DNA of 10,027 nucleotides, taken from NCBI GenBank assembly GCA_021816505.1, contig JAKAXS010000077.1, positions 1 to 10,027 on the forward strand, written 5' to 3'. A program made the position numbers and the translations under genes. Below, piece by piece: positions 7,538-10,027 of the stretch; position 1 is the first letter of the stretch, and each line of letters begins with the position of its first letter. Below the pieces are notes generated by a model, which saw nothing but the letters and a program-made list of their open reading frames with translations, ran no database searches and had not been told where the DNA came from. Origin of the DNA: Pseudomonadota bacterium. GTDB taxonomy: Bacteria > Pseudomonadota > Alphaproteobacteria > Rhizobiales > Hyphomicrobiaceae.

Positions 7538-7573
7538 GCTCACCGCCGGGCACTTCCGTACCCGGCGGTGAGC
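7538..7573 (-). terminator. pstS-pstC intercistronic hairpin (attenuator or mRNA stabiliser)
   Basis: Bases 7538-7550 and 7561-7573 are a perfect 13-bp inverted repeat (GCTCACCGCCGGG and its complement) around a 10-base loop. It begins 17 bases after the pstS stop. On the minus strand it is followed by ACTCACATCAC, with no T-run, so it is not a standard intrinsic terminator. In many pst operons a hairpin at this place protects pstS mRNA or lets only part of transcription go on to pstC. That gives excess binding protein over permease, and the same role is inferred here. Confidence 0.65.
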
Positions 7574-7589
7574 GAATGCGATCGTTGGA

Positions 7590-8639
7590 TCAGTTCGTCA
7601 GGTCAGGCTTCAGAACGTCCAAGGCGATAGCAGCCTTGCGGACCTTCTCGGCTTCTTCCTTCGGAAGAGCAACGAGGCCCTTCTGGCTGAGATAGCCTTC
7701 TTCGCCGTTGGCCTTCTCCGAAACGTACTCGGCAACGAACTTGTCGAGGCCCGGGATCACGCCGACGTGCTGCTTCTTGACATAGACGTACAGCTTGCGT
7801 GCGCCCTTGTACTTGCCGCCGGAGATGGCTTCGTACGACGGCTCGACGCCTTCGATGGCGATGCCGGTGATCTTTGCGGTGTTTTCTTCAAGGAACGAGT
7901 AGCCGAATACGCCGACGGCATCTTTGTTGCCTTCAAGCTTCTGGACGATCACGTTGTCGTTCTCGCCAGCTTCGACATAGGCGCCGTCCTTGCGGATCGA
8001 CTTCCAGACGGCTTCGAACGCCTTCGCGTCCTTTTCCTTCAGCGTCTTCAGGGCCGGGAACGTCTCGGCGCCCTTCTCCAGGAACAGCTCATGCAGGCTG
8101 TCGCGCGTGCCCGAGGTCGGCGGCGGGCCCAGCACTTCGATCTTCACAGCCGGAAGCGAAGCGTCGATGTCCGACCAGGTCTTGTAGGGATTGGCAACGA
8201 GGTTGCCGTCCTTGTCGGGAACCTTCTCGGCCAGCGCCAGGAAGGCCTGGGCCAGCGTCAGCTTGAACGGCGTGCCGGCCTTCGAATGAGCCAGCGTCAG
8301 GCCGTCGTAGCCAACCGTGATCTCGACGATCTCCGTGACGCCGTTCTTGGCGCACAGTTCGATCTCCGACTTCTTGATGCGGCGCGATGCATTGGTGACG
8401 TCTGCAGTTGCTTCACCAACGCCTTCGCAGAAGATCTTCATGCCGCCGCCAGTGCCCGTCGATTCAACGACCGGGGTCTTGCCGGAAGCCTTGCCGAAGG
8501 CTTCAGCCACGGCCGTCGTAAAGGGATACACCGTGGACGAGCCGACGACGCGGATCTGGTCGCGTGCAACCGCGTTGCCGGCGAACGCCAGCATGCTCAC
8601 GGCCGCGATCGATGCCGGAAGGGCGATCCTGATTTTCAC
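7590..8639 (-). CDS. pstS: Phosphate-binding periplasmic protein PstS
   Basis: PstS is the periplasmic phosphate receptor of the Pst importer. The 349-residue product starts with a Sec signal peptide: K2 and R4, a hydrophobic stretch 5-20, and AVA|RD for probable cleavage after residue 25. The mature part contains the PstS-type phosphate-contact segments VVGSSTVYPFT (about 30-40), STGTGGGMKIFCEG, DVTNASRRIK and SGTRDSLHELFLEKG. Two cysteines (in FCEG and ELCAKNG) may form a disulfide. The start is GTG at 8639, preceded by AAAGGAGAG; an ATG 24 codons upstream would put an arginine-rich tail before the signal peptide and lacks a ribosome site, so it is rejected. It is the first gene of the pst block, under a Pho-box promoter. 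Confidence 0.96.
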   Translation of the reverse strand: MKIRIALPASIAAVSMLAFAGNAVARDQIRVVGSSTVYPFTTAVAEAFGKASGKTPVVESTGTGGGMKIFCEGVGEATADVTNASRRIKKSEIELCAKNGVTEIVEITVGYDGLTLAHSKAGTPFKLTLAQAFLALAEKVPDKDGNLVANPYKTWSDIDASLPAVKIEVLGPPPTSGTRDSLHELFLEKGAETFPALKTLKEKDAKAFEAVWKSIRKDGAYVEAGENDNVIVQKLEGNKDAVGVFGYSFLEENTAKITGIAIEGVEPSYEAISGGKYKGARKLYVYVKKQHVGVIPGLDKFVAEYVSEKANGEEGYLSQKGLVALPKEEAEKVRKAAIALDVLKPDLTN

Positions 8640-8645
8640 GAATAA

Positions 8646-8659
8646 CTCTCCTTTGAGAG
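8646..8659 (-). promoter_or_regulatory. pstS ribosome binding site inside a small hairpin
   Basis: On the minus strand CTCTC-AAAG-GAGAG precedes the GTG start by six bases. The ribosome binding site AAAGGAG makes up the loop and the 3' arm of a 5-bp stem. The site is strong and decides the GTG start. The stem is short, so any effect on translation would be modest. Confidence 0.5.
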
Positions 8660-8725
8660 ATGTACGCCGGAATGGCGGCCCTCTGCCGCGCAATCCCGCC
8701 CGGCACCCCACGCGCCGGCGTTTGG

Positions 8726-8760
8726 CTTATAGCCCGCAGGTATCTTCAGTTTTATGACGA
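8726..8760 (-). promoter_or_regulatory. PhoB-dependent promoter of pstS (Pho box and -10)
   Basis: On the minus strand a two-unit Pho box TCGTCAT-AAAA-CTGAAGA (8760-8743) has the 7+4+7 layout of PhoB sites. Its core GTCATAAAACTG agrees with the consensus CTGTCAT-N4-CTGTCAT in the first unit (5 of 7); the second unit is weaker (3 of 7). Eleven bases after it comes TATAAG (8731-8726), matching five of six bases of the -10 consensus. In Pho promoters the box replaces the -35 element at about this spacing. Transcription would start near 8719, leaving a leader of about 80 bases. Activation by phosphorylated PhoB under phosphate limitation is inferred. Confidence 0.7.
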
Positions 8761-9035
8761 ATTAACTTGTTGATTTTACAGAACTAAAAATGGAGGCCCT
8801 GTCTTAGCGTCAAAACGGCGTCGTGTTAGGACAAGTAATTTTAATTGACTAGGGAGAGAATTTATTGCTGGTGACGGCGACTGGTTCTTCAGAGCACTGT
8901 TTGAGATCGAGCGATGGTACGCGCAATAAATTGAATGGATTTATCGCCGTTTTCGTCAAAAGATTCGCAGACCGGGCATAACAAAACAACGTTCTCAAGG
9001 CGCCGCGCCATTGAACGATGTTGGAATCGGGGTCA

Positions 9036-9497
9036 ATGAAAATGGGTAAGACCGAACTGCCGGCCGAAGATTCGGAGCCGGACGATCGAAACTCGCGCCG
9101 GGCGAACTCGATCGACGTCCATGTCGGCAGCCGCGTCCGTCTGCGGCGAATGGTCCTCGGCATGAGCCAGGAAAAGCTGGGCGAGCAGCTGGGACTGACG
9201 TTCCAGCAGGTTCAAAAATACGAAAAGGGCGTCAATCGCATCGGCGCGGGCCGCCTGTTCGACCTGTCCCACGTCTTGGGCGTGCCGATCCAGTTCTTTT
9301 ACGAAGATGCCCCCTCTTATGCCATTGAAAGCAGTAGCCACGGCGGCTTCGCCGAGCGGTCCAGCGAAAACGACATCGTGGACTTCATAGCTACGCGCGA
9401 AGGGCTGGAGCTGAACAAGGCGTTCGTGCGAGTGACGGACGCGCGTGTCCGCCGGTCGCTGATCGAACTCATCCGGTCACTGGCCGACGGCCCGTGA
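9036..9497 (+). CDS. XRE-family (Cro/C1-type) transcriptional regulator upstream of metK
   Basis: This encodes a small DNA-binding regulator of 153 residues. A charged N-terminal tail (1-27) leads into a Cro/C1 helix-turn-helix domain at about 29-91: VGSRVRLRRMVLGMSQEKLGEQLG, then the recognition part LTFQQVQKYEKGVNRIG and LFDLSHVLGVPIQFFYED. The C-terminal third (about 112-150) looks helical and may serve dimerisation. This protein type is common in alphaproteobacteria and often lies before metK; its targets are not known to me, and control of metK is only a positional guess. GGGG at 9029-9032 lies three bases before ATG 9036 and nine before ATG 9042, while ATG 9018 has no ribosome site. The exact start is therefore uncertain by a few codons. 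In several rhizobia lnt precedes this gene; here pstS lies there instead, divergently. Confidence 0.9.
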   Translation: MKMGKTELPAEDSEPDDRNSRRANSIDVHVGSRVRLRRMVLGMSQEKLGEQLGLTFQQVQKYEKGVNRIGAGRLFDLSHVLGVPIQFFYEDAPSYAIESSSHGGFAERSSENDIVDFIATREGLELNKAFVRVTDARVRRSLIELIRSLADGP

Positions 9498-9552
9498 GTC
9501 GCAGAGGCGGCGAGACGACCGATATCGCGGCCGGAACATCACCTCCGTCCGC

Positions 9553-9580
9553 TTGACCCACTCATTAAAGGCTGTAACAA
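9553..9580 (+). promoter_or_regulatory. Possible sigma-70-type promoter for metK
   Basis: TTGACC at 9553-9558 (five of six bases of the -35 consensus) is followed after 16 bases by TAACAA at 9575-9580 (a weak -10). Transcription would begin near 9587, within the stem-loop described at 9581-9606, so such a transcript would have only a very short leader. The match is moderate and the promoter is unproven. Confidence 0.35.
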
Positions 9581-9606
9581 CCTGCCGGTTTTCAGAACCG
9601 AGGGGA
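9581..9606 (+). promoter_or_regulatory. Stem-loop overlapping the metK ribosome binding site
   Basis: CGGTT (9586-9590) pairs with AACCG (9596-9600) around the loop TTCAG. CCT (9581-9583) can pair with AGG (9601-9603) across a 2-base bulge. AGG is part of the ribosome binding site AGGGGA (9601-9606), five bases before the metK GTG. The hairpin could limit ribosome access. It does not clearly match a SAM riboswitch class that I can recall in enough detail to name. Confidence 0.4.
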
Positions 9607-9611
9607 CCAAC

Positions 9612-10027
9612 GTGGCACGCAAGTCTTATCTGTTTACCAGTGAATCCGTGTCCGAAGGGCATCCGGATAAGGTGTGTGACCGCATTTCGGACGAAGTGGT
9701 GGACGCCTTCTATCGCGAAGGCATCGCCGAAAAGCTCGACCCCTGGATCATTCGCGCTGCATGCGAGACGCTTGCCACGACGAACCGCGTCATCATCGCC
9801 GGCGAGTATCGTGGACCGCGAGCGGTGACGGTGCAGATGATCCAGGACATCGCCCGCAAGGCGATCCGCGACATCGGCTACGAGCAGGAAGGTTTCCATT
9901 GGGCGAACGCGAACATCGAGGTTCTGCTGCACGGCCAGTCCGCCGACATCGCAGCAGGCGTCGATGCCAAGCAGCCATCCAACCAGGAAGAGGGCGCGGG
10001 CGACCAGGGCATCATGTTAGATCGGAA
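9612..10027 (+). CDS. metK: S-adenosylmethionine synthetase, N-terminal part (cut by window end)
   Basis: MetK makes S-adenosylmethionine from methionine and ATP in the cytoplasm. About 135 credible residues of a roughly 390-residue enzyme are present. Diagnostic segments are YLFTSESVSEGHPDKVCDRISD (residues 6-27, with the ATP-binding EGHPDK), AACETLATTN (49-58), a methionine-loop region near 100-120 and GAGDQGIM (128-135), the start of a family signature that normally continues FGYA. Here codon 136 reads TTA and the next codons read D-R. The last nine bases equal a sequencing adapter, so genuine sequence probably stops at 10018. The start is GTG at 9612, giving MARKSYLF, with AGGGGA five bases upstream; the rare start codon and the overlapping hairpin may keep translation low. 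The gene follows the XRE regulator by 114 bases on the same strand. Confidence 0.96.
   Translation, partial: MARKSYLFTSESVSEGHPDKVCDRISDEVVDAFYREGIAEKLDPWIIRAACETLATTNRVIIAGEYRGPRAVTVQMIQDIARKAIRDIGYEQEGFHWANANIEVLLHGQSADIAAGVDAKQPSNQEEGAGDQGIMLDR
10019..10027 (+). other. Probable Illumina adapter remnant at the window end
   Basis: The final nine bases, AGATCGGAA, are identical to the first nine bases of the common TruSeq adapter. They begin in the third position of the codon where MetK should have Phe (TT + C or T) and replace the conserved FGYA sequence. They are best treated as non-genomic. Confidence 0.75.

Larger units (their letters stand above)
8640..9035. other. Divergent intergenic region between pstS and the XRE regulator gene
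   Basis: This 396-base stretch holds the pstS leader and Pho promoter at its left end. The part from about 8750 to 8990 is clearly richer in A and T than the flanking genes. I see no convincing small gene, RNA gene or strong terminator in it. A TTGACT at 8845-8850 lacks a matching -10 at normal spacing, and CATAAC at 8978-8983 lacks a good -35, so the promoter of the regulator gene is presumably here but cannot be placed. Imperfect GCGTCAA/GCGTCGT units 11 bases apart at 8808-8825 are too weak to call a second Pho box. Confidence 0.6.

Noticed and set aside
7767..8645. A 292-codon plus-strand open frame antisense to pstS
   Set aside because: It mirrors PstS codons and has no ribosome binding site or known domain.
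8799..8825. Second Pho box (CTGTCTT, GCGTCAA and GCGTCGT units)
   Set aside because: CTGTCTT has no partner at 11-base spacing and the other two units match the consensus poorly. No promoter element follows at the right distance.
8849..9163. A 104-codon minus-strand frame reaching into the pstS-regulator gap
   Set aside because: It overlaps the real regulator gene on the other strand, has no convincing ribosome site and no motif.
9541..9611. SAM-II riboswitch before metK
   Set aside because: CGCTTGACCCAC...ATTAAAGG faintly recalls the class, but I cannot lay out its pseudoknot and conserved CTAAAG segment. It is kept only as an SD-overlapping hairpin.

Overview
The window reads as high-GC alphaproteobacterial chromosome, most likely from the Hyphomicrobiales/Rhizobiales. 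The clues are the long PstC and PstA subunits with alphaproteobacterial N-terminal domains, the rhizobial-style PhoB, and a small Cro/C1-type regulator placed just before metK. No mobile element, phage gene, CRISPR array, tRNA or rRNA was seen.

Layout. From 8639 down to 1864 on the minus strand lies a complete phosphate-uptake and phosphate-sensing block in the order pstS-pstC-pstA-pstB-phoU-phoB. A good PhoB-type promoter (Pho box plus a TATAAG -10) lies upstream of pstS. A perfect 13-bp hairpin without a U-tract separates pstS from pstC, pstC and pstA overlap by 8 bases, and the later gaps are short. No phoR kinase gene is visible. Downstream of phoB, on the same strand, come a Rieske non-haem iron oxygenase (1771-626), related to the oxygenases that act on quaternary ammonium compounds, and the N-terminal part of its probable 2Fe-2S/FAD reductase (562-2). 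On the plus strand, pointing away from pstS across a 396-base AT-rich gap, are an XRE-family regulator (9036-9497) and the start of metK (9612 onward, cut off by the window end).

How the genes work together. PstS binds phosphate in the periplasm, PstC and PstA form the membrane channel and PstB drives it with ATP. PhoU passes transport status to the PhoR/PhoB pair, and phosphorylated PhoB activates the pstS promoter. The oxygenase and reductase would form a two-component electron-transfer enzyme; its link to phosphate starvation is only positional. The regulator and metK belong to a separate, methionine/S-adenosylmethionine-related locus.

The main oddities are these. PstA carries an insert of about 150 residues in its periplasmic loop. 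PhoU has a possible 60-residue N-terminal extension with its own ribosome binding site. Stem-loops overlap the ribosome binding sites of metK and pstS. The last nine bases are identical to the start of a common Illumina adapter and break the MetK reading frame's conserved sequence, so the right edge is probably an assembly artefact; the left edge may be similar. Overall this is a conventional Pho locus with some unusual details, and I do not see convincing evidence for a wholly new system.
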